NCBI GenBank assembly: GCA_028684735.1
Contig: JAQUFI010000007.1
Coordinates: 1 to 27,802 of the forward strand
Direction of reading: 5' to 3'
Source: Bacilli bacterium
GTDB lineage: Bacteria; Bacillota_I; Bacilli_A; RF39; UBA660
Length of the DNA: 27,802 nucleotides
Below the pieces are notes generated by a model. It saw only the letters and a program-made list of their open reading frames with translations, was not told the origin of the DNA and searched no databases. Position numbers and translations under genes: made by a program. Numbering within the stretch: the stretch's first letter is position 1; each line of letters begins with the position of its first letter. Positions 1 to 7,830 of the stretch are shown piece by piece.

Positions 1-2432
1 ATCATGTTATTTATACTTAATAAGATATTCCCAAACCACTTTTTAAACATTAATTGGTCAATTTCCTCGTTTATTAAAGTTTCTAATTTTGAATACACTT
101 TATTTATAAGTTCTTCTTCTTGATCTTTTATATCTTTTTTTGTTTTAGCTTCATCATTTAATAAATCAATTGTTTTTACAATTAAATTATACTTGTCGCT
201 GTTTTTTTCTTCATCTTTTAATGCTTTATTAAGTTCGGTTTTATTAATAGAACCAGTTGGTTCATCATCTGCATTTTTATTTAATGAATCAAATAGTGTT
301 TCATTTTCAAAAGATTCTTCAACTTTTGCTGATTCAACTAGTTCTGATATTTCACTTTCAATTTCTGATAAATTATTTTTAAGTTGATTTATTTTATTTA
401 ACTCTAAAGAGAATAAAGTTTCTACTAATATATCTTTATCTATAATAAGCCCTTTAAAACCTTCTTGGACTTGTCTTTTCTTCTCTCCTGTTCCTTTTGT
501 TACATAGTTAGGAACTTTAGTATTACCTGCTTCATAATATCCAATATTAGATATTATTTCAGTATCTTCAAGTAATGATTCTTTCCAAATATCAGATATA
601 ATTTGATATCCATCATATTCATTTAAGAAAGAATATTTAGATAATAATTCTTTTATTTTATCTAACATTTCATCCATTAAATCTTTTATTTTTTCTTTAT
701 CATCAACGATTTTTATTTTTTCAAAATACTTATTTAAAAATTCCTTTACTTCATAGTTGATAGCTTCAAGGTTATCTTTTAAGTATTTACTATTTAAAAC
801 TTCTTTTTCTAAATCTTCAATTGGTTTATTCAATTCAAAGTATCCATCTCTTACTTTTACTAAATTATTATATAAAATACTATTAAGTTCTTTATTCAAT
901 ATACTTAAATCTTTTATATTTTCTTCAGGAATACCACCATAAAGATGAGCATCTACATCATGCTTTATTTCATCAGTTATATTTTCTACATATCTTGGAA
1001 TATTTAGGTTATATTCATTTTCTATAATTTTATCTCTTGTTGCTAAATGACTATAACCTTTAGTTTCTTCTTTTTTAATATAAGTATCTACTAATCTTGA
1101 TATATCTTTATCTAAAAGAACATTATTTTTACCTATTTTAGTAAAATGCTTTGAAGCATCTATCAATAAAACAGGTGAATCTAAATTTCTGTTTTTCTTT
1201 AATATTAATACCGTTACTGGTATACCTGTATTAGTAAACAAATTAGATGGTAATCCTATTACTGCGTCTATTAGGTTTTTTTCAAGTAGTCTTTGTCTTA
1301 TTTCACCTTCGGTTCCACCTCTAAACAAAACACCATGAGGAAGAACAATTGCCATTGTTCCTTCAAAGTTTAAATGATATAGTCCATGTAATAAAAACGC
1401 ATAATCTCCTTTTGAGTCTGGAGGTAAAACTCCTGCTACTTCAAATCTTTGATCACTTACTTTTAAATTATGCCTATTCCAATTTTTTACTGAATAAGGT
1501 GGATTCATTACAACAGCATCAAATTGATAACCTTCGTTTGGTCTGCTTGGATCTTCAGGCCAATCTTCTGCTAAAGTATCGCCATTTTTAATGTTCATTT
1601 TCTCTGGTCTTACACCATGTAGAATTAAGTTCATTCTTGTTAAATTATATGTTGCAGTGTTTTTTTCTTGTCCATAATACTTTAAGTTATTTTGTTTATC
1701 TTTTGATAAATGCTTACTTACGGTTAAAAGCAAAGAACCAGATCCAACTGTAGGGTCGTATACAGAGTTTATATTAGTTGTTTTAGCAACTATTTGAGCC
1801 ATTACTTCACTTACTTGTCTTGGAGTATAGAACTCTCCGGCTTTCTTACCAGATTCCATTGCAAACTGCCCAATTAGATATTCATAAGCATCACCTAACA
1901 CATCACCTTTTTGAAGTGAAATCATGTCTAAGTCTGCAAATAATTTTATAAGTGCTTGTATATTTTTATTTCTTTCATTTAAGCTAGAACCCAAAGCAGT
2001 ATCTGTTAAGTCAATTGTGCTTGATGAAAATAATCCTTTAAAATCAGTGTGGGTTTCATTTGTTGCAATTGTTCTTTCAAAACTATGAAGACTATCAGTT
2101 ACCTTTTGCACTTCAAATTTACCTTCATTAATATCTTCTAACCATGTTTGGTATAAATACTCTGGCGCAACATAATAACCTAAACTTCTTTGAATTCCTT
2201 TATATAAATCTTGACCTAAATCAAGAGAGGCTTCTTTATATTCTTTTACTAATTGTTTTCCAACATTGTTGCTTTTTGCTAATACTTTAAAAGCATCTAA
2301 TGTTTTATCACTTAAAAACTTATAAAACATTAAACCAAGCATATAATCTTTGTAACGACTAGCATCCATAGAACCTCTCAGTTCATTAGCTCCATCCCAT
2401 AATCTTCTTTTTATTTCTTCTGATGTTATCAT
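1..2432 (-). CDS. hsdM: Type I restriction-modification DNA methyltransferase subunit M (3' end outside window)
   Basis: Adenine-N6 methyltransferase subunit of a type I restriction-modification system; with HsdS it methylates the target and with HsdR it forms the restriction complex. I translated the frame from ATG at 2432, which is preceded by the SD AGGAGG at 2441-2446. An N-terminal helical HsdM domain opens with MITSEEIKRRLWDGANELRG. Then come FYTPR at residues 201-205, the SAM-binding loop DPTVGSG at 226-232 and the catalytic NPPY at 310-313. The frame stays open to base 1, giving about 810 residues without a stop. This is much longer than the common 480-550-aa HsdM but matches a known long form with a charged, coiled-coil-like C-terminal extension. 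HsdS and HsdR are not in the window and may lie beyond the left edge. It lies just after the transfer genes, so it is probably cargo of the element. Confidence 0.95.
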   Translation of the reverse strand, partial: MITSEEIKRRLWDGANELRGSMDASRYKDYMLGLMFYKFLSDKTLDAFKVLAKSNNVGKQLVKEYKEASLDLGQDLYKGIQRSLGYYVAPEYLYQTWLEDINEGKFEVQKVTDSLHSFERTIATNETHTDFKGLFSSSTIDLTDTALGSSLNERNKNIQALIKLFADLDMISLQKGDVLGDAYEYLIGQFAMESGKKAGEFYTPRQVSEVMAQIVAKTTNINSVYDPTVGSGSLLLTVSKHLSKDKQNNLKYYGQEKNTATYNLTRMNLILHGVRPEKMNIKNGDTLAEDWPEDPSRPNEGYQFDAVVMNPPYSVKNWNRHNLKVSDQRFEVAGVLPPDSKGDYAFLLHGLYHLNFEGTMAIVLPHGVLFRGGTEGEIRQRLLEKNLIDAVIGLPSNLFTNTGIPVTVLILKKNRNLDSPVLLIDASKHFTKIGKNNVLLDKDISRLVDTYIKKEETKGYSHLATRDKIIENEYNLNIPRYVENITDEIKHDVDAHLYGGIPEENIKDLSILNKELNSILYNNLVKVRDGYFELNKPIEDLEKEVLNSKYLKDNLEAINYEVKEFLNKYFEKIKIVDDKEKIKDLMDEMLDKIKELLSKYSFLNEYDGYQIISDIWKESLLEDTEIISNIGYYEAGNTKVPNYVTKGTGEKKRQVQEGFKGLIIDKDILVETLFSLELNKINQLKNNLSEIESEISELVESAKVEESFENETLFDSLNKNADDEPTGSINKTELNKALKDEEKNSDKYNLIVKTIDLLNDEAKTKKDIKDQEEELINKVYSKLETLINEEIDQLMFKKWFGNILLSINNM

Positions 2433-2461
2433 ATAAAAAACCTCCTACATTTCTAGTTAAT

Positions 2462-2470
2462 ATTATAGCA
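2462..2470 (-). promoter_or_regulatory. Extended -10 promoter of hsdM
   Basis: Read on the minus strand the sequence is TGCTATAAT: a perfect TATAAT at 2467-2462 preceded by the TG of an extended -10. The predicted start near 2455 leaves room for the hsdM SD at 2441-2446. No convincing -35 is seen, as is usual for extended -10 promoters. It suggests hsdM is transcribed separately from the coupling-protein gene, which ends at 2487. Confidence 0.55.
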
Positions 2471-2486
2471 TAATTTTTAATTCTAA

Positions 2487-4481
2487 TCATGATTTAAAAG
2501 ATGTTTTTTCATTTTTTAGGTTAAACACTTCATTATGTATTTCAATACATATTTTTTTATTTTTTTCTACTAGATTATAATAATATTTATTCATAGGAAT
2601 TTTTGCTATCAATAAACCTTTTTCAGTAGAAGTTATTTTTCTGTTTAAAACTACACGTAAATATATTCTATGATTGGGAGTTGTTTTATATTTAAGTTCA
2701 TAATTGCTTTTAAATATTTTACTAATTATCACTTCTAATGGTTTAAGATTTTCTTTATCTACTAATTCCATATTTTCATAAAATTCTTTTGCTATGCTTG
2801 AATTTTTGTTTACATTATTGTTAGTTTTATAGTTTATATCCTCCACCACAAAATAAGTATTGGACAAATCTTTTAAGTGCTTTATTTTTCTTGCTACTTC
2901 CCCAGAAATATAACTAGAAAATTTATTATATAAAATAGTTTTTCGAAATATGGGAAATCCTACAATTGGAAATATTATAGTTTTATAGTGTAATTGTTTC
3001 ACTTCATCTGGAGTCATTAAATCCCTCCCCATTAAATTAGTCGATCTATCGCCATTATAATTAGTTAAAGATACAGATTGTCTTACACTATTAGACTCAA
3101 TTGTTTGTTTCCCTAGTCTCTTAGAAATAATCTCTGCTGTTTCTTGAGTATTGGTTTTCAAATAAACTAAACCACAGTTGTCTAATATTATTTGAGAAAC
3201 ATCTTTTCCATAAACATTATCTAATTGAGAAAATGATTGAATAAAAAAATGAAAATGCATTCCTCTGGATCTCGCTACCGAAACAATTGACTCAATGTCA
3301 CTTAATGGGGGACAGTTTGCAAATTCATCTAAAATAAAATCAATTTCTAAAGGAAGATTTTTCTTTTCTTCTTTGCTTGCTAATTTAACCAATTCTCTAT
3401 ATAGCAATCCCACAATTATTGTAACTAAAGTATAGTAAGTTTTATCTTCATCAGGAACAACTACATATAACGCAGTTGGTTCTTTACCAAGTATATTAAA
3501 ATCGAAATCGCTACTACTCGTTACATTAGCGACATTAACATCATCAAATATATTCATCTTTTGACCAAATACAGCTGTAATTGATTTATAAGTGTTTTCA
3601 CTCGCACTTAATATGCTAACCAAAGCATCCTTCGATTTACTACCATATGGCTTTTGATTTATATAATCTTTAAAGTTTTTAAAGTTTTTTTCCTCCATTG
3701 AACTATTTTGAAATTTTTTAATACTAGTCATTGTAATTTTTTCTCTACTTATTTTCTTTTCTTTATATTCCTCTAAGAAAAAACCTATTATTCCTTCTAG
3801 TAAATTTTTTGCTGATTCATTCCAAAAAGGATCTTTTTGTTCATACTTTTCCTGCATTACCATAGTTGATAAAGATGTAATTAATCTGTTTGTTTCAGCA
3901 TAATGATTCATAGATTCATTTAAAAATAATATTTTCTTCTTTTCGTCAGTTGTATTATTTGCTTCCTCTTCTTTTAATATATAATTTTCATATTCAATTA
4001 TTATTGGTTCAAGTATATTGATTTTATTAGATAATTCGGGGTTTCTAAAGTCTATAGTTAGAACATTATACCCTCTTTTCTCAAACATATTAGATGTCGT
4101 TTGATATATTTCACCTTTTGGATCGGTTATAAAAACGCTTCTTTTTATTTTAGCTTTAGATATGAAAGTACATGTAGGTATAACTGCTGTAACTGACTTA
4201 CCAGATCCTGTCGATCCTAAATAAACATAGTGAGGCGTAATTCTATCAAAATAGATATCTTTTAAATTTCTACTATAAAAAACTGGGAATCCAGCTTCTC
4301 TTATATTATTAACTTTTTCTTTTTTAAAGTTTTTCTTTATTTCATTGACTTTGCTAAACCTAGCTGATCCATATTCATTGTCACTTTTCACTTTATGTTT
4401 CATAAATAACGGCTCTATATAAATAAAAACAAAAATAACTAAAATCAAAATTAATAGTATAATTATTAGTGCAACACTCAT
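2487..4481 (-). CDS. VirD4/TraG-family type IV coupling protein
   Basis: Membrane ATPase that docks the relaxase-DNA complex at the type IV secretion channel. I chose the start at 4481 (MSVALIII), giving 664 aa, because a strong SD (GGAGGAG) lies at 4486-4492. The frame is open 17 codons further up, but that start lies inside the relaxase gene and has no SD. Residues 4-27 form one membrane segment. Walker A GSTGSGKS is at 89-96 (K95), and Walker B ILDEFANCPPL is encoded near 3306-3335 (about residue 385). These motifs are diagnostic of VirD4/TraG. The last 150 residues are lysine-rich and not recognised. The gene begins 10 bp after the relaxase stop, so the two are co-transcribed. The stop is TGA. 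Confidence 0.95.
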   Translation of the reverse strand: MSVALIIILLILILVIFVFIYIEPLFMKHKVKSDNEYGSARFSKVNEIKKNFKKEKVNNIREAGFPVFYSRNLKDIYFDRITPHYVYLGSTGSGKSVTAVIPTCTFISKAKIKRSVFITDPKGEIYQTTSNMFEKRGYNVLTIDFRNPELSNKINILEPIIIEYENYILKEEEANNTTDEKKKILFLNESMNHYAETNRLITSLSTMVMQEKYEQKDPFWNESAKNLLEGIIGFFLEEYKEKKISREKITMTSIKKFQNSSMEEKNFKNFKDYINQKPYGSKSKDALVSILSASENTYKSITAVFGQKMNIFDDVNVANVTSSSDFDFNILGKEPTALYVVVPDEDKTYYTLVTIIVGLLYRELVKLASKEEKKNLPLEIDFILDEFANCPPLSDIESIVSVARSRGMHFHFFIQSFSQLDNVYGKDVSQIILDNCGLVYLKTNTQETAEIISKRLGKQTIESNSVRQSVSLTNYNGDRSTNLMGRDLMTPDEVKQLHYKTIIFPIVGFPIFRKTILYNKFSSYISGEVARKIKHLKDLSNTYFVVEDINYKTNNNVNKNSSIAKEFYENMELVDKENLKPLEVIISKIFKSNYELKYKTTPNHRIYLRVVLNRKITSTEKGLLIAKIPMNKYYYNLVEKNKKICIEIHNEVFNLKNEKTSFKS

Positions 4482-4491
4482 ATCGCTCCTC

Positions 4492-5766
4492 CTATACACT
4501 ATAATCTTTAGAAGATTCAAATAACTTATCAAATTCCTTCATAGCCTCTTCTAATTCATAATTAATATTTTTAACGGCATGTCTTACTTTGTATTTATTA
4601 ATAAATTGTTTATTGTTTGGTACATTAGATAAATAATTTTTTAGTACTTCGCCTTTTGTTGTTGATTTAGATTTAACATACGTTTTAAGAACCATAGATT
4701 GTATCAAATTATCTTCACTTATCTTTTTTGGATTATATGAATTATTAGCGTAATTCACTATTGCATTTAATACATAATTATCTAAATATTGTTTTTTATT
4801 CTTTAATAGAGTATCATCTGATATTTTAATTCTATTTTCTTTTGATAAAGACTTATAATATTCATTAATATTATCTATCGCTTCTTGAAAACCTCTATAT
4901 TGATTTTTTAATTCTTTTTTTAATATTTGATTCTTTATATCTCTTGTAAGATTTTTTATTTCTTTACTTTTTAACGAATTATATTTAATTTTATCTTTAC
5001 CAGATAAATTTCTTTCAAATAAAAGTTCTCCTAATCGTATTATTTTATTTTCTATTAAAATATTTGCTTTATCATTTAAAATAAAATTCTTATCATTTTT
5101 ATTAAAGTAACTCTTAAACTCATCTACTTCTTTATTTAAATTTGTAAGCAATTGAGTATATATTTTTTCTTTTTTTATATGATGAAGTATTTCATTTTTA
5201 AAAAAAGCTAACTCTTTTAAAGTTAGCATTCCTCTATATCTATAATCTAATTTATCCCCAATTTTATAATTTGGTCTTTTTTCAGCAAAAGAAAAATGAA
5301 AATGTTTATTATCAGTATCATTATGAAGTGACACTTGATAACTAATTTTAGCTACATCTTTAAAACCACAATATTTTAAGAATCTAGGTATGATAACTAG
5401 CATTAATTCTTTTTCGAACTTTCTAATGTCAACACTATTCTCAAGATATTCTTCTGGAAAAGAAATGATTAACTTGTAAATGTTAGACTTCTCTATGTAT
5501 TTAGTATATTCTAATTTCCTTTTTTCTATTTCTTCTTTAGTTGCATAATTACCATCTTCAAATATAATATTCATTTCCTTTTCTTTTGTTAATTTACCAG
5601 AAAAATAATCCAACATATAATACGCCTTTTTTTTCTCGTTAGAAAAATAATCAAACATATGCATAGCACTATTATATATTTTACTTTTTGTTGGGTATTT
5701 AGAATTAAGTTGTTTATAGCTAGGTGTAAAATCATTCACAACTACTACTTTTGCTGTATCAATCAT
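4492..5766 (-). CDS. MobP/MobL-like conjugative relaxase
   Basis: A 424-aa protein likely to nick oriT and pilot the transferred strand. The metal-binding HUH-type motif is visible: H148-N-D-T-D-N-K-H155-F-H157-F, followed by a conserved-looking AEKRPNY. This matches the three-histidine motif of MOBP-type relaxases of Firmicutes. The nucleophilic tyrosine should be N-terminal; Y31, Y40, Y49, Y50 and Y54 are candidates that I cannot separate. The C-terminal half is lysine-rich and helical, typical of DNA-binding relaxase tails. The start overlaps the previous stop in the tight arrangement ATGATTGA, implying translational coupling to the RHH gene. The family call (MobP2/MobP3/MobL) is from memory of motif layout; the relaxase role is well supported by context. 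Confidence 0.85.
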   Translation of the reverse strand: MIDTAKVVVVNDFTPSYKQLNSKYPTKSKIYNSAMHMFDYFSNEKKKAYYMLDYFSGKLTKEKEMNIIFEDGNYATKEEIEKRKLEYTKYIEKSNIYKLIISFPEEYLENSVDIRKFEKELMLVIIPRFLKYCGFKDVAKISYQVSLHNDTDNKHFHFSFAEKRPNYKIGDKLDYRYRGMLTLKELAFFKNEILHHIKKEKIYTQLLTNLNKEVDEFKSYFNKNDKNFILNDKANILIENKIIRLGELLFERNLSGKDKIKYNSLKSKEIKNLTRDIKNQILKKELKNQYRGFQEAIDNINEYYKSLSKENRIKISDDTLLKNKKQYLDNYVLNAIVNYANNSYNPKKISEDNLIQSMVLKTYVKSKSTTKGEVLKNYLSNVPNNKQFINKYKVRHAVKNINYELEEAMKEFDKLFESSKDYSV

Positions 5767-6073
5767 TAAAATAATCCTTATTAAATTTTGATATAAACTT
5801 TTTTAAATGCTCATTTGTTTTAGGATCAGTTGATAATTCTAGACCTAAGTCTGAATAAAATTGTTCAAGCAGTTTTTGAATATAACTAGTCTTTGAACTT
5901 AAATATCTTAAACTTCTTTTAATACTATCTATCTCTCCTTCTATAATAGTTTTATTTAAACCTTCTTCTATAATTTCCATTACCGCCTTTGAATATGTTA
6001 ATTGATATTTTGTTGCATAGATTTCGATTTTGTTATTCATTTCTGGTGTTATGTATATATGTTTTCTAATCAT
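5759..6073 (-). CDS. Ribbon-helix-helix relaxosome accessory protein (MobC/PcfF-like)
   Basis: 104 aa. The N-terminus (MIRKHIYITPEMNNKIEIYA...) has the pattern of a ribbon-helix-helix DNA-binding fold: a short strand at residues 3-8 and two helices ending near residue 40. The rest is a charged, helical region. A small RHH protein directly upstream of and overlapping a relaxase gene is typical of relaxosome accessory factors such as MobC or PcfF, which bind oriT and recruit the relaxase. It starts one base after the 139-aa gene's stop codon region, so the reading frames are tightly packed. Which of the two RHH proteins binds oriT cannot be told from the sequence. Confidence 0.7.
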   Translation of the reverse strand: MIRKHIYITPEMNNKIEIYATKYQLTYSKAVMEIIEEGLNKTIIEGEIDSIKRSLRYLSSKTSYIQKLLEQFYSDLGLELSTDPKTNEHLKKFISKFNKDYFND

Positions 6074-6492
6074 TATACTTCAATTCCTATATATTTGTTT
6101 TTATCTATAATATCTAGTATTAATCTTTCAAATTTTTTTGATTTTTCTAATTCATATGATAATTGTCTTAATTCCTCTAAATCGAAACTCCTATTAATAC
6201 CTCTTCCAAATTCCACAATTTTTTGTTCTGTTGATGTCATTAAATTATCATAATAAAAAACCATTGAAATTTCTTTCGATGTTTTATCATATTCTAAGTC
6301 AGCTACATTTTCATTTTGTTCCACTGCTTCAATTATATATTCTAAATTATTGTTAATATATTTTCGAGTATCCTCATCAAATTCCTGTAAGAATGAATCA
6401 ATTTCAACTGTATAACTAAAACCATCAGTTTGATCCATTCCATAATTTACAATATCATTTGCAATTAATTTACTCAGATTTAATTTTTTCAT
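6073..6492 (-). CDS. Conserved-type protein of unknown function in mobilisation operon
   Basis: 139 aa, soluble and acidic, with no signal peptide or membrane segment. I do not recognise the family. The N-terminal part (NLSKLIANDIVNYGMDQTDG) and the C-terminal helical part (DLEELRQLSYELEKSKKFER) look structured and lack low-complexity sequence. The gene overlaps the small RHH gene upstream by 23 bp and abuts the second RHH gene downstream, so all three are translated from one message with the relaxase. Position suggests a relaxosome or regulatory role, but nothing in the sequence shows a catalytic motif. Confidence 0.6.
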   Translation of the reverse strand: MKKLNLSKLIANDIVNYGMDQTDGFSYTVEIDSFLQEFDEDTRKYINNNLEYIIEAVEQNENVADLEYDKTSKEISMVFYYDNLMTSTEQKIVEFGRGINRSFDLEELRQLSYELEKSKKFERLILDIIDKNKYIGIEV

Positions 6493-6637
6493 TTCTAATC
6501 TCCATTTCTAATATTTTTAGTATTCCAGATTCTAATAATTGTTCGCACATTTCATTAATACTAATACCTCTTTCTTTCGCAAACATTTTTATTCTTTCTT
6601 TAAGCATTATGTTTACTCTAATTCTTATTTCAACCAT
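6470..6637 (-). CDS. Small ribbon-helix-helix (CopG/Arc-like) protein, 55 aa
   Basis: A short gene read directly from the sequence: ATG at 6637, stop TAA at 6470-6472, 55 aa. The SD AAGGAGAG lies just upstream of the start. The protein begins MVEIRIRVNIMLKERIKMFA, then AKERGISINEMCEQLLESG: a strand, helix, turn, helix pattern typical of RHH repressors and relaxosome proteins. It is the first gene after the non-coding oriT candidate and overlaps the next gene by 23 bp. It could autoregulate the mobilisation operon, bind oriT, or both. Size and coding quality (good SD, ordered overlap, RHH pattern) make it a real gene despite its length. Confidence 0.75.
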   Translation of the reverse strand: MVEIRIRVNIMLKERIKMFAKERGISINEMCEQLLESGILKILEMEIRNEKIKSE

Positions 6638-6662
6638 AATATCTCTCCTTTCGTTTTTTAAC

Positions 6663-6680
6663 TTTGTGGGTTTTTAATAT
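6663..6680. repeat. 18-bp direct repeat, copy 1
   Basis: TTTGTGGGTTTTTAATAT, identical to 6912-6929. This copy lies in the 5' untranslated region of the mobilisation operon, overlapping its candidate -10. Confidence 0.85.
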
Positions 6681-6704
6681 ATAAAACTCTCTTATATATT
6701 TTAA
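6676..6704 (-). promoter_or_regulatory. Candidate promoter of the mobilisation operon
   Basis: On the minus strand TTAAAA (6704-6699) and TATATT (6681-6676) are separated by 17 bp, a plausible -35/-10 pair upstream of the small RHH gene at 6637. The -35 is weak. The -10 touches one copy of the 18-bp repeat (6663-6680), so a protein binding that repeat could control the promoter. Confidence 0.35.
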
Positions 6705-6719
6705 GAGCATAAGAGAACC

Positions 6720-6768
6720 GCCGCACATTTTACATTTTACCCGTAATTACGGGCACAAATCGTGCGGC
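6720..6768. repeat. Nested inverted repeats in oriT candidate
   Basis: Outer arms GCCGCAC and GTGCGGC enclose the perfect 14-bp palindrome CCCGTAATTACGGG. These GC-rich stems stand out in an AT-rich neighbourhood, and there is no T-tract, so this is unlikely to be a transcription terminator. It could be the hairpin recognised by the relaxase. Confidence 0.75.
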
Positions 6769-6794
6769 ATTTATGATTACGCACTTGCGAAATC

Positions 6795-6817
6795 AACACA
6801 CTTTCGTGTGTTTTTTT
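6795..6817. repeat. Hairpin AACACAC/GTGTGTT in oriT candidate
   Basis: A 7-bp stem with loop TTTC, followed on the plus strand by a run of T. As a terminator it would act only on plus-strand transcription, but no plus-strand gene is nearby. It may instead be a structural oriT element. It shares the GTGTG core with the direct repeats at 6859-6878. Confidence 0.6.
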
Positions 6818-6911
6818 ATTTTTAAATACTTCTTCTTCCCTTTTAAATAAGGAAACTTTTGTGTGACTTATTGTGTGATAATTTTCATGACAAATTCATT
6901 TTTTTAATAAT

Positions 6912-6929
6912 TTTGTGGGTTTTTAATAT
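6912..6929. repeat. 18-bp direct repeat, copy 2
   Basis: TTTGTGGGTTTTTAATAT, identical to 6663-6680. This copy ends at the stop codon of the M23 peptidase gene, so the two copies bracket the oriT candidate. Confidence 0.85.
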
Positions 6930-7744
6930 TATTTGCTAAAATCGATTAAACTCATTCCATCAACGAGTTTTCCATCAAAAGTCACTTCGAAATGTAAATG
7001 AGGTCCAGTCGAATAACCAGTTGTTCCTACTTCCCCGATTATATCTCCGGATTTAACTATATCACCTACTTTTACTTTAGATGAACTCGGATATAAATGT
7101 GCATATAAAACTTTATATGTTATATCATTATCAATCTCACAAGTAATAACTATTTCATTTCCCCCGCCACCTTCTTTATTTGTTTTGTTTTCTTTTTCCG
7201 AAAAAGATACTTTTGTAACAATTCCATCACAACTTGCATATAAGTGTGTTTGATTAGGAGCTGCAAAATCCCATGCTTTATGAACTCCGTAGGTCCCAAA
7301 AACTATTCTTTGTTGCATAAAAAAGGATGTAATAGAAGATATATTAAAATCAATTGGAGCTGAGAACGGTTTATTTTGCTCTACATCAATTTGATTACTA
7401 TTTTCTATATTTTTACATCCGGAATATATTTTATATTTAGTTAATAAACATATAGTACTAATCTCAATCAGTTTATTAGTTTCTTTATCTATATTATCGA
7501 TATAGATGTCATAGAACGATAATGAATCATCTTCTAAGTAGAAATATAAAATTCTATTCAAAGGAACATATCCATAGCCATTGTTAATTGCTTTATTAAG
7601 AGTTGTTTTATATCTTTCTGCATAATCCATATTATCCACTACATAATCATCTGTTATGTTTGCACCAAAGAAATCTAACAACATCAATATTGGAATTAAT
7701 AAAATAAAACCTGTAATAGTAAGTCCTGTTGATGTTCCTAACAT
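6929..7744 (-). CDS. Membrane-anchored M23 (LytM-type) peptidoglycan hydrolase of the conjugation system
   Basis: 271 aa from ATG at 7744. A hydrophobic segment at residues 8-24 anchors it, and the C-terminal 120 residues are an M23 zinc metallopeptidase domain. H155-K-A-W-D159 is the HxxxD ligand motif, YAHL carries H216, and PHLHFEV carries H239 and H241. All metal ligands are present, so it should be active. Role by context: local wall opening for the type IV channel, the job done by VirB1- or CwlT-like proteins elsewhere. A glycine-rich insert (KEGGGGNE) near residue 190 is unusual. The start is uncertain: ATG 7744 has only a poor, distant SD. A perfect SD at 7772-7780 sits 8 nt before an in-frame ATA at 7768, which would add KRKIKK-type positive residues before the membrane segment. 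Confidence 0.9.
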   Translation of the reverse strand: MLGTSTGLTITGFILLIPILMLLDFFGANITDDYVVDNMDYAERYKTTLNKAINNGYGYVPLNRILYFYLEDDSLSFYDIYIDNIDKETNKLIEISTICLLTKYKIYSGCKNIENSNQIDVEQNKPFSAPIDFNISSITSFFMQQRIVFGTYGVHKAWDFAAPNQTHLYASCDGIVTKVSFSEKENKTNKEGGGGNEIVITCEIDNDITYKVLYAHLYPSSSKVKVGDIVKSGDIIGEVGTTGYSTGPHLHFEVTFDGKLVDGMSLIDFSK

Positions 7745-7771
7745 AATTTTTTTTATTTTCCTTTTTATTTA

Positions 7772-7780
7772 TATCACCTC
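7772..7780 (-). promoter_or_regulatory. Perfect Shine-Dalgarno GGAGGTGAT without a canonical start codon
   Basis: GGAGGTGAT is fully complementary to the 16S rRNA 3' end. At the normal distance there is only ATA (7768-7766) in the M23 frame, directly after an in-frame TAA. The first ATG is at 7744, more than 25 nt further on. Confidence 0.7.
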
Positions 7781-7785
7781 CAAAT

Positions 7786-7812
7786 AAAAAGATAGTATTT
7801 TTTTACTATCTT
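7786..7812 (-). terminator. Hairpin after the 61-aa gene, possible terminator
   Basis: AAGATAGTA (7789-7797) and TACTATCTT (7804-7812) form a 9-bp AT-rich stem with a 6-nt loop. On the minus strand it is followed by TTTTATTT. It separates the 61-aa gene (stop at 7831) from the M23 gene. If it works as a terminator it would lower M23 expression relative to upstream genes. Confidence 0.5.
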
Positions 7813-7830
7813 ATTTTCTCAAAATTCATT

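Larger units (their letters stand above)
6638..6928. other. Non-coding region, candidate origin of transfer (oriT)
   Basis: A 290-bp stretch without a credible gene, between the transfer operon and the mobilisation operon. It contains a 7-bp inverted repeat GCCGCAC (6720-6726)/GTGCGGC (6762-6768) enclosing a perfect palindrome CCCGTAATTACGGG (6740-6753). It also has a hairpin AACACAC-TTTC-GTGTGTT (6795-6812), two direct copies of TTGTGTGA (6859-6866, 6871-6878) 12 bp apart, and an 18-bp direct repeat at its two ends. Local GC is higher than in the surroundings. Inverted repeats plus short direct repeats next to RHH and relaxase genes are the usual anatomy of oriT. The nic site cannot be placed from sequence alone. 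Confidence 0.6.

Noticed and set aside
193..1591. Several plus-strand reading frames inside hsdM
   Set aside because: They lie opposite a clear hsdM frame, have no SD and have low-complexity sequence.
4482..4532. Longer N-terminus for the coupling protein
   Set aside because: It overlaps the relaxase end and lacks an SD; the ATG at 4481 has a strong one.
2487..6073. Mycoplasma genetic code (TGA as Trp), suggested by the mycoplasma-like ICE genes
   Set aside because: TGA ends the coupling-protein and RHH genes in sensible places, and full-length genes use TGG for Trp.
6773..6850. Plus-strand 25-codon frame in the oriT candidate
   Set aside because: No SD, Phe-rich composition, opposite direction to all neighbours, and it spans the hairpin.
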